DNA of 64,000 nt from Ichthyophis bannanicus. Lineage: Eukaryota > Chordata > Amphibia > Gymnophiona > Ichthyophiidae. The stretch spans positions 588,782,438-588,846,437 of the forward strand of contig CM066033.1 of assembly GCA_033557465.1 (NCBI GenBank), read 5' to 3'. Position numbers and translations under genes: made by a program. Below, piece by piece: positions 22,450-33,683 of this stretch; the first letter of the stretch is position 1, and every line of letters begins with the position of its first letter. The notes below the pieces were generated by a model. The model worked only from the letters and a program-made list of their open reading frames with translations. It had not been told where the DNA came from and did no database searches.

Positions 22450-23490
22450 TCTGGTCAGTTGGTTCCTTTAAAACCAAAAGTAGTAACTACTCTTTTTGGG
22501 GAGCAATAATGTCTATGGAGGCCAATTTGAATAAAAGATTTGATGAGTTACTTGGTACTAGGAAACTCATGATAAATGTGCTGTCTGTGACAACACTTTG
22601 GATCATTCCACTAAAATAGAAATCTTGCAGGTGAGCTTCTAAAGTTCATCAAGGTTTGATCACATCAGCATCTGCATGCTATATTTGATGCCATGGATAA
22701 TTACTAGAGGAGACTGAATCTTCATATATTGAATTCTCCTCATTCTCCTGTTGTTTCTGCATGGGAAATGCTATAAAAGTATTTGTTAGAAGTTTTAGGC
22801 TTCTCAGCAGAGACATTGCCCCCTATAAAGAAGATTTGTTATGTTCCAACTATGAAGATTGCTTGTCAAGATTATGAACCTCAGTTTATAGATCAAGTAG
22901 TGATGAACAGTTTGGATGTTTCACAGATTATATAGACATCTTTAAATTCAAATTCTGTTGCTTCTATGCTTTTGGTGATGTTCACCTTGGTTTTGGACAG
23001 AGATTGTTTGTAAGACTTTCATTAAGTGTGAGATGGAGTTTTTGGGGTTTAAGCATCAGATTTTTCCAGATGTTTCGAAGTCCACTCAGTTAAAATGTAA
23101 AGCTTTTTTGACTCTCTGGTCTTGGGCTCTTCAGACAGGAGCTCAATTGTTTTTGTGCTTTTCTTGCAAGTGTCTACTAAAACATCAAGGACAGAGACCT
23201 CTTTTTTGGGACTCTGAGCATTTGAAACAATGTTTGTCTGCTAAAGATGTAACTTTCTTTTTTCTTCTTTGCCCTAGGTCTCTGTACTTCCATTGGCTGA
23301 TTTCTTCTGCTGCAAATGATGTAATTGGCCCTTACTTTAGCCTTTTCTTTCTTCTTTGAAGAGTTATTCTTAATTTCTTAGGCATTTTATGTTTCTTGCT
23401 TCTCCCTATGATTGTGGTCACATCCTGTTTCTGGCATTGTTTAATTACAATATTGATTTTTGAAATTTCAATACATATAAAATTAAAAAA
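22450..23490 (+). pseudogene. Relic of a retrotransposon ORF1/gag-like protein
   Basis: Several degraded collinear blocks in shifting frames: CAVCDNTLDHST (near 22580, possible Cys pair), PPIKKICYVPTMKIACQDYE (near 22830), MEFLGFKHQIFPDVSKSTQL (23033), and LQTGAQLFLCFSCKCLLKHQ (23130). The last two resemble a protein type repeated in amphibian genomes that I believe is retrotransposon ORF1-like; I cannot name the family. The 3' end (ATTGATTTTTGAAATTTCAA, then A-rich) looks like a reverse-transcribed tail. It lies directly before the U6-L1 insertion. Confidence 0.4.
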
Positions 23491-23549
23491 TAAGAATCGA
23501 AAAGCAAGGGAAGATGGAGAAAGGAGGAGAAGTTACAAAACAAAACTGG

Positions 23550-23562
23550 AAAGAAAAGCAGT
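23550..23562. repeat. Target-site duplication, 5' copy, of the U6-L1 insertion
   Basis: AAAGAAAAGCAGT, identical to 35639-35651. It precedes the U6 part directly and so defines U6 plus L1 as one insertion. Confidence 0.85.
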
Positions 23563-23567
23563 TCAGT

Positions 23568-23610
<43 letters not shown>

Positions 23611-23660
23611 GGCCCCTGCGCAAGGATGACACGCAAATTTGTGAAGCGTTCCATATTTTT
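23563..23660 (+). pseudogene. U6 snRNA sequence (5'-truncated), fused to L1
   Basis: From TTCAGTAGCACATATACT the sequence follows vertebrate U6 to its end: AAATTGGAACGATACAGAGA (U6 ACAGAGA box), AGATTAGCATGGCCCC (AGC region), ATGACACGCAAATT and CGTTCCATATTTTT. Only the first eight or so bases are missing; GGC is AGT and TTCGTG is TTTGTG. U6 is the catalytic snRNA of the spliceosome, but this copy has no Pol III upstream promoter elements that I can see and lies inside an insertion bounded by target-site duplications, so it is a retrocopy. L1 leader sequence begins right after the terminal T run. Confidence 0.95.
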
Positions 23661-23968
23661 GCAAGAAGGGCCTCCGAGGCACTGAACTGTTAGGGTATAA
23701 TGGGGAGCGGCGTTAATGTGGTGGGTAGGGGGGATGTGGGATCTGTGGTGTAAAGGAGGGGGAGGGGGTGTCTGGAGTGCTTAGGATGGGGTAAGGGGTT
23801 GGGGAAAGACAATGGGATAGGACAGGTCACATACAGAAGGGCAGAAGGGTGGGAAGAAGGGGTAGGCGGCGGGGAAGGGAGGAAGGGGGAGGAGGGAGGG
23901 AGGGGGATGGGGGTGTGACACATCATAATGGAGGGAAAAAGGGGTGGAAGGAGAAGCAGAATAGAAAT

Positions 23969-26716
23969 ATGTTGCGGATAGGGTCAATAAATGTTAAGGG
24001 GTTGAACTCTCCAGGAAAACGGAGCCTGGTGTATTGGGAGGCACAGAAAAATCACTGGGATGTAGTGCTAATACAAGAAACATACCTGAGGAAACAGGAT
24101 ATAGGGCGGATGAAGAATAGGCGATTCCCAGAGCAGTTTTATTCAAGCAGTAAGGATGGGGACAAAGAAAGGTGGGGGTGCGGTATTGGTGAGGGAGGGC
24201 TCAGGGATTCAGGTGAAAGGCAGCTTTAAGGATATAGAAGGGAGAATTGTGGGGATAAAACGGAAGATGGGAACAGCAGACATTGTTGTTGTGTCGGTGT
24301 ATGGGCCTAATGGTAATCAGGTCTCATTTTGGATGGGGATGCGACAGTTGTTGGAGGGGGAATCTCAAGGGAAGCTTATTGGGGGGGGGGATTTCAATGT
24401 AGTGTTAAACCCAGGGGGGGTGGAAGGAGGGGGGAAGGAATAGAAGGGGTTAAGACAATTGATGCAACAGTTTCAATTGGTAGACGCCTGGAGAGAATTG
24501 CACCCCAATGGGAGGGAGTACACCTTTTTTTCGGCACCTCATAATAGCTGGAGCAGGATAGACATGATTTTGGTAGATAAGGAGTTGATTTTGGAGGTCT
24601 TGGATGGTAGCATAGAGCCGATCGTATGGTCGGATCTTGGGGCGGTGGAGGTGGGAATTAGAGGGCGGAGGCAAGAGGGGACCAAATTCTGGCAACTGAA
24701 TGAGAGTTTACTTAAGAGTAAGGAGGTAGTGAAAGATATTAGGCGGGCTATAAAAGATTACCTCTCATTTAATGATACAGGGGAGGTATCCGAGGTGACG
24801 TTGTGGGAGGGGCTGAAAGCTTTTATTAGGGGTAGATTTATAATGTGGGGAGCAAAAAGGAAAAAGGCTAGGCAACAGAAGGAGGAAGAATTGGGCAAGT
24901 TACTAAAAGAGGCAGAGCTGCAGTGTCAGAGGTCGGGGGCAAGGAGTGAGAGGAGGGAGGTGGAAAGGCTGCGGGGGGGGGGGGGGTTGCAAGCGTTACA
25001 GGTGGAGCAAATTGCATTTGCATTGAGACAAGTAAAACAGAAGTATTATGAATATGGTAATAAATCCAGTAAGGTGCTAGCATGTAGGTTGAGGTAGAGA
25101 AAAGTAGCTTTGACGATATATCAGATTCAGGGGGAGGGAGGGGTGATATGCAGGGAAGAAAAGGATATTAGGGAGATATTTCATCAATTTTATCAGGATT
25201 TGTATAGGCGGGAGGGAAGGATAGGGGAGGATCAGATTCATCGATATTTGGAGGAGGTTGACTTGTTGTCACTTCCAGAGGAGGCGCAAGAGGGTTTGGA
25301 AGTTAAAATTACGGGAGAGGAGATAGGGAGGGCGATAAAAGGCCTGGTGGGAGGAAAGGCCCCGGGCTTAGATGGGATTCCAGGGAGCTTCTATAAGATA
25401 TTTGTGGGAGAGATAGGGGGGTTGCTTGGAAGGGTTTTCAATGGAATGTTGGAGGAAGGGGGGCAGCTGTCTTCGGATATGTTAACAGCAGGGATTACTA
25501 TTTTACCAAAACCAGGGAAAGATCCGATGATTTGTAGTTCATACAGACCAATATCGCTACTTAATGTTGATGTTAAGATATTGGTGAAGATATTGGCGGG
25601 AAGGTTGGCTCTGTGGTTAACAGGAGTGATAAAGGAGGATCAAGCGGGGTTTATTATGGGGAGGCAAGCAGCAGATAATATTAAAAGGGCGGTAGGAGTG
25701 GTCTGGGAGGCGGAGCAGGGGAAAGAAGACTTTCTCTTGATGTCAATTGACGCGGAGAAGGCCTTCAATAGGGTACATTGGGGTTTTTTAATGCAGGTGC
25801 TGAAGAAAATGGGATGTGGGCCAAATTATGAAAAATGGATAAGGGGTTCATATGAGGGGCCACGAGCACGAGTTAAAGTTAATGGGAGTTATTCAGAGGA
25901 CTTTGGGTTAGGGCGAGGGACTAGGCAAGGGTGCCCAATGTCACCCTTGCTATTTGCTGTGGTGGTAGAGCCATTAGCGGAAAGGATAAGGGCAAATGAA
26001 AAGATCCATGGATTTGGAAAGAGGGGGAGTTCATCATAAGATTTCCTTATATGCAGATGATATCCTTCTGTATATTAGTAAGCCGCAGGGGTCTTTACCG
26101 GAGGTGATGAGGGAGGTGGAAAGGTTCGGGGGGGGGGGTGTCGGGATTTAAAATGAATGTTGATAAGACGGACGTGCTGAAGGTTAAGGGGGCTAGGGAA
26201 GTGGAAGAGCAATTGAAAAGGGACTATCCTTTGAGATGGGTAAGAAGATCCTTGAGTTATTTGGAGATGCAGATCCCGGCGAGGTATGAGGAATTGTATA
26301 AAGTTAACTACCCGAGAACGGTTGGAGACATTAATAAAGACCTGGAGGGGTGGATGAGATATGAAACTTCTTGGCTAGGGAGGATAGCGGGGGTTAAAAT
26401 GAATATTTTACCAAGATTGCTGTATCTATTTCAGGCACTTCTAGTGGGCATACCGGAGGGGGTGATGAGGGGGTTGCAGAGAGAGGTTTTTCAGTATATT
26501 TGGAAAAGGAAACCTCCGAGGATAGCGAGGGAGGTTATGTATGACCCTAAAGAAGAGGGGGGTTTGGGGGTTCCTAACCTGGAGGATTATTACAGAGCGG
26601 CTCAAGTAAGACATGTATTGGACTGGAGATCTAGTAAGGGGGTAAAGCCAGGGGTATGGTTGGAAAGAGCATGGGTGAGGGGAGGAAGGTTGGAAGCATG
26701 GCTATGGGCGCTGTGA
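23969..26716 (+). pseudogene. L1 ORF2, endonuclease and reverse transcriptase part
   Basis: Apurinic-endonuclease-like domain: RIGSINVKGLNSPGKRSLVY, VVLIQETYL, GGDFNVVLNP and SRIDMILVD. RT domain from 25110: GGKAPGLDGIPGSFYK, SYRPISLLNVDVKILVKILA, QAGFIMGRQAADNIK, SIDAEKAFNRVHW, GTRQGCPMSPLLFAVVVEPL. The YADD box is in a different frame at about 26042-26065 (SLYADDILLY). This set is typical of the L1 clade. Most of it lies in one frame, with stops at 24441 and 25095 and frameshifts near 24165, 26035 and 26130, often beside G runs. The encoded enzyme nicks the target and primes reverse transcription at it. The frame is cut off at about 26716 by the nested insertion. Confidence 0.9.
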
Positions 26717-26719
26717 TAG

Positions 26720-27771
26720 GGCTGAAGCCAATGAAAGCAAAAACTTAGAAAAAAAACGCTGTTCCTTACAAAGCAGCTAACATGCAGAAGATGCAGTTCT
26801 CGTGCAGAGCAGCTAGAGGGAGCAGGCATGAACCTACAGAGGCTGAGCTAACACACCCGGGTACTGATTGTGCAGGAGCTAATCAGCTCCACCTTAGGGG
26901 TAGCCCGGGAAACTCAAAAGTAAAAGACCTTTATAAGCAGAGAGCCAGCTCAGGAGAGAGGAAGGAACCTCGGAAGGGAGCTCAGAAGGGAGCTCAGAGG
27001 AGAGCTCAGAAAGAGAGAGAGAAAGGAGCAGACCCAAAAGAGCTGGGGTGAGAGAGAGACCTGGGAGAGACAGACTGGAAAGAGATCCGCTTGGAAGAAA
27101 TCCCAAAGGCAGAGAGCTCAGAAGGAGAGAGCCTAGCCGGGAGAGAGGCCTCTGCTCACCAGGAGGGTCTGAAACAGGATTAAAAGGTACTGGAAGAAAA
27201 AGTCCTGACAGGAGATTGACTTATACTAAGAAGCCAAGAAGCCTGGATTCTTTACAGGGTCTTCCCAAGCTGCAGAGAGGACAGACAGTATCCAGGAGGC
27301 TTCCAGAGGGAGTCTGCAAAGGAGACCGTGGCCAGAGAGCGGTGCCTGAGTGGGCAAGTAAGAGACGCCCTGACTTCACGAAGCCAAGGTACGGTGACTA
27401 TTTTTTCCCAAAGAAAGGCCCAGCTTCTAGAACGTCTTTAAAACCAGATAACCAGTCTGAGAGAAAATGAAGCGGGCAGGAATTATTTAAGCCATCACGT
27501 AGGGGCATAGGGACAAACCCTGCTATTTACCTGAAAGCCCTAGAACAGCCTAGCTGGAAGCTAGGGAGAAGAAGTACGGACTTTCAAACCACAGCAGCCA
27601 GGGAAAGATCAAGTACAGAGGGAGGCACAAATGAACCAGAGCCCATGAAAGTGGAGCCTGTGGACTCAGTTACATTGTCCCAGGAAGAAGTAATGGACTG
27701 CTCGGTTTGTGTTACAGGGAGTTTTGAGTCACTCCCCGAGCTGTAACTTATTTAGACAAGCTCTGATATTG
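26720..27771 (+). other. Left part of an unclassified element inserted in L1
   Basis: Sequence unrelated to L1 begins shortly after the stop at 26716, and L1 resumes at about 34196. It is A/G-rich, with three close GGGAGCTCAGA repeats at 26977-27010 and two overlapping Arg/Glu-rich open frames (26782-27051, 27048-27470) that I read as compositional. A matching right part is at 33847-34195, with DIRS-C in between. I do not recognise the family; an LTR or other non-coding element is possible. Confidence 0.45.
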
Positions 27772-27904
27772 TTCCTTTGCGTCCCTCTAGTCCAGTCCCG
27801 GAACCATAGAGTTTAGAACCTCCACCAGCAGCTTTGGAGACTGAAAGATGTCATTGCTTTGATGTCACTGGTACTAATAGGCAAGAACTGCCCCCTTCCA
27901 CCAG
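27772..27904 (+). repeat. DIRS-C left inverted terminal repeat
   Basis: Runs from TTCCTTTGCGTCCCTC through CAGTCCCGGAACCATAGAGT, CAGCAGCTTTGGAGACTGAA and TAGGCAAGAACTGCCCCCTT. The inverted partner lies at 33684-33802. Confidence 0.9.
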
Positions 27905-28811
27905 TACTTTCAGTCTCCAAGCAGCTAGGAGGTTCTGAGCCCGGGGCTGGGCTCAGGGGAAAACAAATAAGCAGAGCTTTATTTTGAAATTTCTTTTGAT
28001 AATTTAACTCTCTTGTTAGTTTTTGAGTCTGATTTGGTGCTTTCTGCTTTTGATTTCAGATCTGCTGCTGCTGCTGCTAAAGGGGTCTTGCCTGATTCTC
28101 CTGTGGACCTCTCTCTCTCTATCTTACCTCCCTCTCTCCTCTCTGTGTGGAGTGCTTTATCCCCAGCATCTAAACGAGCACAGGGGGGAAGTATTTGTGT
28201 GGTGCCTCCCTGCTCCCGAACCCGCAGAAAAGAAGGGTGAGGAGCAGGTGGAAGGCAGAGAGCTTGCATCGGCAGACAGCATCACAGAAAGGCCGGACGG
28301 CAGCCTCACGGAAACGCTGAAGAGCAGCACGATAAACAGGCTTTGCTCTCTTCACAGCGACACGCCGGGGCTGAAGCCGCATGCAGGCTGCTCCGGCGCT
28401 GGAGGTGTGCTTCCTCCTTCTCCCTCCCCCTCCCCTCCTTCAACTCTCCGGATCGTCGGGTAAGTCGGCAGTGGTTTAACGGGGTAGAGAATTGGAGCAC
28501 GGAGCAGAGGGAGTGAAGGGGAGTCCCCATGGCTACTCCCGAGGGCCTCGGAGTCTCGGAGGCAAGCCGCGTGTAGTTTGCGTGGGAACTGTGCCGGCGG
28601 CCATTTTGGGAGCCGGGTTTTCAGCAGCCCGACTTACTTTGTGTAATAGAAGGTTTCCTGAGCTTCGTTTCGGGGTTGGGTTAGCTCCATTCAGCTAGTT
28701 AGCTTGATATCCTGTGGTTACAATTAAAAAAAAAACCAACAAAAAACACCATCACAGAACTTAGCGCTCACAAGGCCTGGAGCTTAGCGGTCCGAAGGAG
28801 TTGTTAGTGTT

Positions 28812-30324
28812 GTGGCTCTGGGAAAGATGCTGGCTAAGTCTCACTGTCTAGTCTGCGGGGTGAGGCATAGCGAGGTCTTGGAGTCCGGGGTTTGTAAAGG
28901 GTGTTCCCTAGAAGCGGTAGTGACGGAAAGGGCTCTGGGGGGATCCGCTGAGGAGCGGGTAGCGGGCCCCTCGGAAGCCAGAGAGTCCAGGCCGCCTTCT
29001 TTGGATCCTGCAGAGCCTGTGGCAGGTCCTTCTTCGACAGAGGGTGTTTTTTTGGCGCCAGGAGGGATCCAGGGGGGTGGTGTTCCCGGGATTCCGCCGG
29101 ATTTTTTCTCGCTTATGCAGAAGGCGTTGGCCTTACTGCAACCTGGAATGGTAGCTCCAGCTCGTAGCCCTACGGGTCTAAAGCGAGCAGGATCGGGAAT
29201 CCTCCCGGAGGAGGAAGAGGTGCCAATCAAAAAGCGCAGAGAGGCCCGGGACGACAGCCTGCCATCTCGGTTGGAAGAGGAGGTGGGGGTGGCAGAGTTA
29301 GATGTGGAGGAGGCCTCTGATGCGGAGTTGGAGGAAGGGGAGTTACCGGATTTGGAGCAGCAGAGTAGAGTAGTCCGGGTGTTTCGTCGGGAAGAGTTGC
29401 CAGCTTTGATTGCTGAGACTCTTAAGACGTTAAATATGCCCTCGGTGGCGCCGACGGCGGAGGAGTCATTGGAGGATCCTCTGTTGCAGGCGGTGCGAAC
29501 TTTCCAAAGAGTGTTCCCGGTTCATAGAGTTTTTCGAAACATAATTCAAGAGGAATGGGACTTGCCGGAGTCGGCGCTGCAGGGTACTAGGGCCTTAGCC
29601 CGGCTATATCTGCTTTCCGACCAGGATAGAGAGAGTTTTCGCTCTCCAAAGGTGGATGCGGCAGTGTCGGCGGTCACTAAAAAGACCACTATTCCGGTTG
29701 AGGGTGCCGCAGCTTTGAAGGATGTGCAGGACAGGAAGTTAGATACCTTATTGAAACAGGTCTTCGATCTGTGTGCCCTTTCTCTGCAGGCCTTGATAGT
29801 GGGGGGCGTGGGTGGCGCGAGGCTGCTTGAGATGGTCCCAGCGGTTGCAGGGGGAGCAGTTGGAAGGACACGCTGAGGAGCTGGCGCGGCTGGAGTCAGG
29901 CACAGCTTATTTGTCGGATATACATTACGATCTTATCCGCGGTCTGGCCAAGAGTATGGCGTCAGTGGTGGCTGCGCGCAGGTATCTTTGGTTGCGTAAC
30001 GGGTCGGCGGACGGGTCGTCAAAGGTACGGCTTAGTAAGCTTCCGTTTAGGGGGAAGCTGCTGTTTGGTGAAGATTTGGAAAGATTGGTCAAAGATCTAG
30101 GGGAGTCCAAGGGGGGTCGGCTGCTGGAAGATAAGCCTAAGCAAGGCTACGGGGCCGTAGCGTCCAGGGGGCTCTCCAGGGATTTTCGGAGATTTTGGTC
30201 CTCACGTTTTAGCCAGGCGCAGAGAGGGAGGTTCCCCTATCGCAGACAAGGTTTTCGGGGTTTCCGGGGGGCCGGTAGGGGTTTTGCTCCCTTTCAAACC
30301 TCTAACAACAAAAAGTCCCAATGA
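28812..30324 (+). pseudogene. DIRS-C gag-like protein, one frameshift
   Basis: First frame 28812-29876 (ATG chosen because the Cys-rich start follows at once): CLVCGVRHSEVLESGVCKGC makes a two-pair Cys cluster. A Glu-rich acidic segment (residues about 140-185) and gag C-terminal blocks (VFRRELPALIAETL-like, FRSPKVDAAVSAVTKKTTIP) follow. The frame shifts near 29830 to 29812-30324, which continues the product (LARLESGTAYLSDIHYDLIR, RKAR-type basic tail ending RGFAPFQTSNNKKSQ). Compared with types A and B the protein is diverged but arranged alike. Role in particle or RNA binding is inferred. Confidence 0.8.
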
Positions 30325-32215
30325 GATACGGCGGACTCAGGTAGCGGTGGTGCCCGTGGGAGGAAGGTTGCAGGAGTTTTACCCTGCCTGGGTCCAAATT
30401 ACCTCGGATCAGTGGGTGTTGGAGGTCATTCGAGAGGGCTATGCTCTAGAGCTCCATCGGCCCGTGTTAGATTCCTTTGTCCTCTCCCCGTGCAGGGCGC
30501 CGGGAAAAAGGCGTGCAGTCGCAGAGACGCTTCAGCGGCTGCTGCAGCTCAAAGCGGTGGTGCCCGTTCCGGCGGACCAATACGGGTGCGGTCGATACTC
30601 TATCTATTTCGTGGTTCCCAAGAAGGAAGGCACGTTTCGGCCGATTCTGGACTTAAAAAGGGTGAATCGGTGTCTTCGCGTGACCCATTTTCGAATGGAG
30701 TCTTTACGTGCCGTCATGGCAGCTGTCAGAGCAGGAGAATTTCTGACGTCATTGGATCTTATGGAGGCGTACCTCCATATCCCGGTGCGCCGCGGGCATC
30801 AAAGGTTCCTACGGTTTGCAGTACCGATGGGGCATTTTCAGTTCCAGGCGATGCCTTTCGGTCTGGCGACGGCGCATCGGACGTTTACCAAGATCATGGT
30901 GGTCATGGCGGCGGCGGTCCGCAAAGAGGGCATTCTAGTCCACCCTTACTTGGACGATTGGTTGATTCGAGCGAAGTCAAGAGAGGAAAGCGCGGCAGCC
31001 ACAGCTCGGGTGATACGGATGCTGGAAAGTCTCGGCTGGGTGGTCAACTTGGCAAAGGGCAAGTTGGTTCCTTCTCAGGTTCTGGAATACTTGGGAGCGC
31101 GCTTCGAGACAAGGCAAGGGGCGGTGTTTCTCCCGGACCAGAGAGCGCAGAAGTTGAGGGCGTTCGTGCTGATGTTTCTAGGGTGCAGGACGCCGATGGC
31201 CTGGCAGTACTTGCAATTGCTCGGTACAATGGCAGCCACGATCGATGTAGTTCAGTGGGCCCGGTCTCATATGCGGCCGTTACAGAATGCTCTTCTCAGG
31301 CGTTGGTCTCATCAGAGGGATGCGTTGTCACACCGGCTAGTTTGTCCTCCAGAGGTGCGTCAGGAACTCGGTGGTTGAAGGCCGAAAATCTGAACGCGGG
31401 TGTGTCTCTGCATCCTCCGGCCTGGAGACTAGTAACGATGGATGCAAGTCTCGCGGGTTGGGGAGCGCATTACGAAGGACACTTTGCTCAGGGGCTATGG
31501 TCGTTCGAAGAGAAGCAATGGTCCATAAACAGGTTGGAGATGAGGGCAGTGTTTTTGGCGCTTCTGGAGTTTCAAGAGTGCCTGCGTCAGGAGCCGGTAA
31601 GGGTGCTATGCGACAATGGAGGCCTATATCAATCGCCAGAGAGGTACGGGAAGTGCGTCGCTGGAGGCAGAGGCGAGTCAGCTTTTGTATTGGGCCGAGC
31701 AGAATTTACAGGCGTTGTCGGCACAGCACGTGGCAGGAGTAGACAATGTCGAGGCAGATTTTTTAAGTCGCCGCAGAGTGGATCCGGGGGAGTGGGCCCT
31801 TCACCCGGACGTCTTTGCAATGTTGGTGCGGCGATGGGGGATCCCGGTCATGGATCTGATGGCAAGCTTCGAGTTGGCAAAAGTAGCACGGTTCTTCAGC
31901 AGGCGGAGAGAACGAATGTCGGAGGGTCTCGATGCGTTGGCGCAGCGGTGGCCTGTGGAGGGGCTCCTCTATGTGTTTCCGCCTTGGGCCTTCATAGGCA
32001 AGGTGGTACAGCGCATAGAGCGGCACCAGGGTCCCGTGATACGGGTGGCACCCGATTGGCCCCGAAGGCCGTGGTATGCGGATTTGGTAAGGCTGCTGGT
32101 GGACAGGCCGTGGAGACTCCCTCGGCGGAAGGATCTCTTGCTGCAGGGGCCGTTGCGCATGCCTCAGGTGGATCGATTCTCGCTTACGGCATGGCTCTTG
32201 AAAGGGCTAGGTTGA
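30284..32215 (+). pseudogene. DIRS-C RT - RNase H - methyltransferase-like polyprotein
   Basis: RT (30284-31378): YFVVPKKEGTFRPILDLKRV, SLDLMEAYLHIPVRRGHQRF, FQAMPFGLATAHRTFTKIM, intact YLDDWLIRAK. RH lies in another frame (from about 31380): VTMDASLAGWGAHYEGHFAQ, NRLEMRAVFLALLEFQE, VLCDNGG. A second shift near 31620 leads to the rest of RH (HVAGVDNVEADFLSRR) and the MT-like domain (IPVMDLMASFELAKVARFFS, LYVFPPWAFIGKV, VIRVAPDWPRRPWYADL) to 32215. The polyprotein start overlaps the end of gag by about 40 bp, an arrangement common in DIRS elements. The two frame breaks inactivate it. Confidence 0.88.
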
Positions 32216-32271
32216 CTGCCAAGGGTTATTCGGCGGCGGTTATTTCTACCTTACTGAAGGCATGAAGACGG

Positions 32272-33252
32272 TCTACTTCGTTGGCGTACATTCGAGTGTG
32301 GCGAGTGTTCGAAGCTTGGTGCGTGGAGCGGAATCTGCGACCTTTGGGAGCCTCGGTGCCGCAGGTCCTTTCCTTTTTGCATGATGGCGTGGAGAAGGGT
32401 CTGGCAGCCAGTTCTTTGCGAGTGCAGATAGCGGCTATCTCCTGTTTCCGGGGGAAGATTCAAGGTCAGCCGTTAGGTACACACAGTGATATTCGGCGTT
32501 TTCTGCGGGCGGCGCTGCTCCTACGGCCGCCAAGACGGTGTGCGGTTCCTCCGTGGGATTTGAATTTGGTATTGGAGGCTTTGGTCGGGGAGCCGTTTGA
32601 GCCTCTGGGGAAAGCCTCACTGAAGGACTTGACCTTGAAGACGGTTTTTCTGGTAGCTATTTGCTCCGCTAGAAAGATTTCGGAATTGCAAGCGCTTTCT
32701 TGTAAGGAGCCGTATTTGTCTTTTTCTAGTCACAAAGTGGAGTTGCGCACGGTCCCAGCCTTCTTGCCAAAGGTAGTTTCCGTGTTTCACCTTAACCAGG
32801 TGGTATTGCTTCCGGTGTTTTCGGAGGAGCAGAACGAGGAGTCGGGCGGCCGGTTGCATCTTCTGGACGTTCGTAGAGTCCTCAAAAAGTATCTCCGCAA
32901 AACGGCGTCGTTCCGAATGTCGGACAGGTTGTTTGTCTCGTTTGGCGGTCCACGCAAAGGAGAAGCGGCGGCGAAGTCTTCGATTTCATGGTGGTTGAAG
33001 GAGACGATCGCTTCAGCCTACCTTCTAAAGGGTAAGGTGGTTCCCATGGGTCTTCGAGCGCATTTGACTAGAGCGCAGGCGGCGTCTTGGGCGGAGATCA
33101 GTTTAGTACCAGTGGCGGAGATTTGTAGGGCGGCCATGTGGTCCTCGCTGCATTCCTTTGCAAAGCACTTCAGACTAGATGTACAGGCGAGGGAGGACGG
33201 GTGTTTTGGTGCAGCAGTACTTCAGGCTGGCCTTGCAGGTCTCTCCCGTTGA
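32272..33252 (+). pseudogene. DIRS-C tyrosine recombinase, open but nucleophile Tyr replaced by Phe
   Basis: An uninterrupted frame of about 323 residues (32281-33252), close to full YR length. It starts in the core-binding domain (YIRVWRVFEAWCVERNL) and covers the catalytic domain: Arg in AICSARKISELQAL, PKVVSVFHLNQVV, HxxR in RAHLTRAQAASWA, and the final box EICRAAMWSSLHSFAKHFRL. In that box the nucleophile position (codon 33169-33171, TTC) is Phe; types A and B have HYCL, and the C-like relative at 38735-39890 has YYCL. Without the Tyr the strand-cleavage reaction should fail. The frame is otherwise the most intact of any here. Confidence 0.88.
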
Positions 33253-33276
33253 TATTCACTGCTCTGTTACATCCTC

Positions 33277-33372
33277 TATGGTTCCGGGAATGGACTGGAG
33301 GGACGCAAAGGAAGAGTAAATTAGACTTACCTGCTAATTGTTGTTCCTTAAGGAACTCTAGTCCAGTCCCGG
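33277..33372. repeat. DIRS-C internal complementary region (ICR)
   Basis: 33277-33313 is complementary to the left outer end and 33313-33372 to the right outer end (ATTAGACTTACCTGCTAATT, GTTCCTTAAGGAACTCTAGT). The two complements meet at about 33313 (AAAGGAA|GAGTAAATT), reproducing the expected circle junction. Confidence 0.9.
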
Positions 33373-33683
33373 ATCCCTCCCAGTGTGTTACGCGGGTATT
33401 CAGCCTGAAGTTTTCAATTAACAAGAAGGAAGACTAACAAGTACGAAGTGGATAGGAACTTCTGGTTCTTTGGGGTTTCTCAGGGGAGCCCCCTTTTTTC
33501 TTTGGCGCAGCAGTGCCTAGTATGCTTGGGAATTCAGAGTTTTTTTCCGGTCCCAGAGCTTGCTCCTGTTTTCTGTAAGGTTCAGGTTGAGTTTGCACTT
33601 GTCTTACTCTGTTTCAATAGTTTAGTCTATAACTTTATTATCTACTTATTTGTTGCTCTGCTGAGTCTGCTTTGTTAATAGGT

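Noticed and set aside
23563..23660. Functional U6 snRNA gene
   Set aside because: The first bases of U6 are missing, no upstream Pol III elements are visible, and it lies within an L1 insertion with target-site duplications.
23690..23987. Proline-rich minus-strand frames
   Set aside because: Complement of the G-rich L1 leader; composition alone explains them.
30412..32265. 617-codon frame through DIRS-C RT and RH
   Set aside because: Only its part from about 31380 (RNase H) follows the real protein; the first third is out of frame under the RT domain.
32281..33252. Domesticated host recombinase, because the frame is open
   Set aside because: It lies in its normal place within a complete DIRS element with ITRs and ICR, and its nucleophile is changed; no sign of selection for host use can be seen from one copy.
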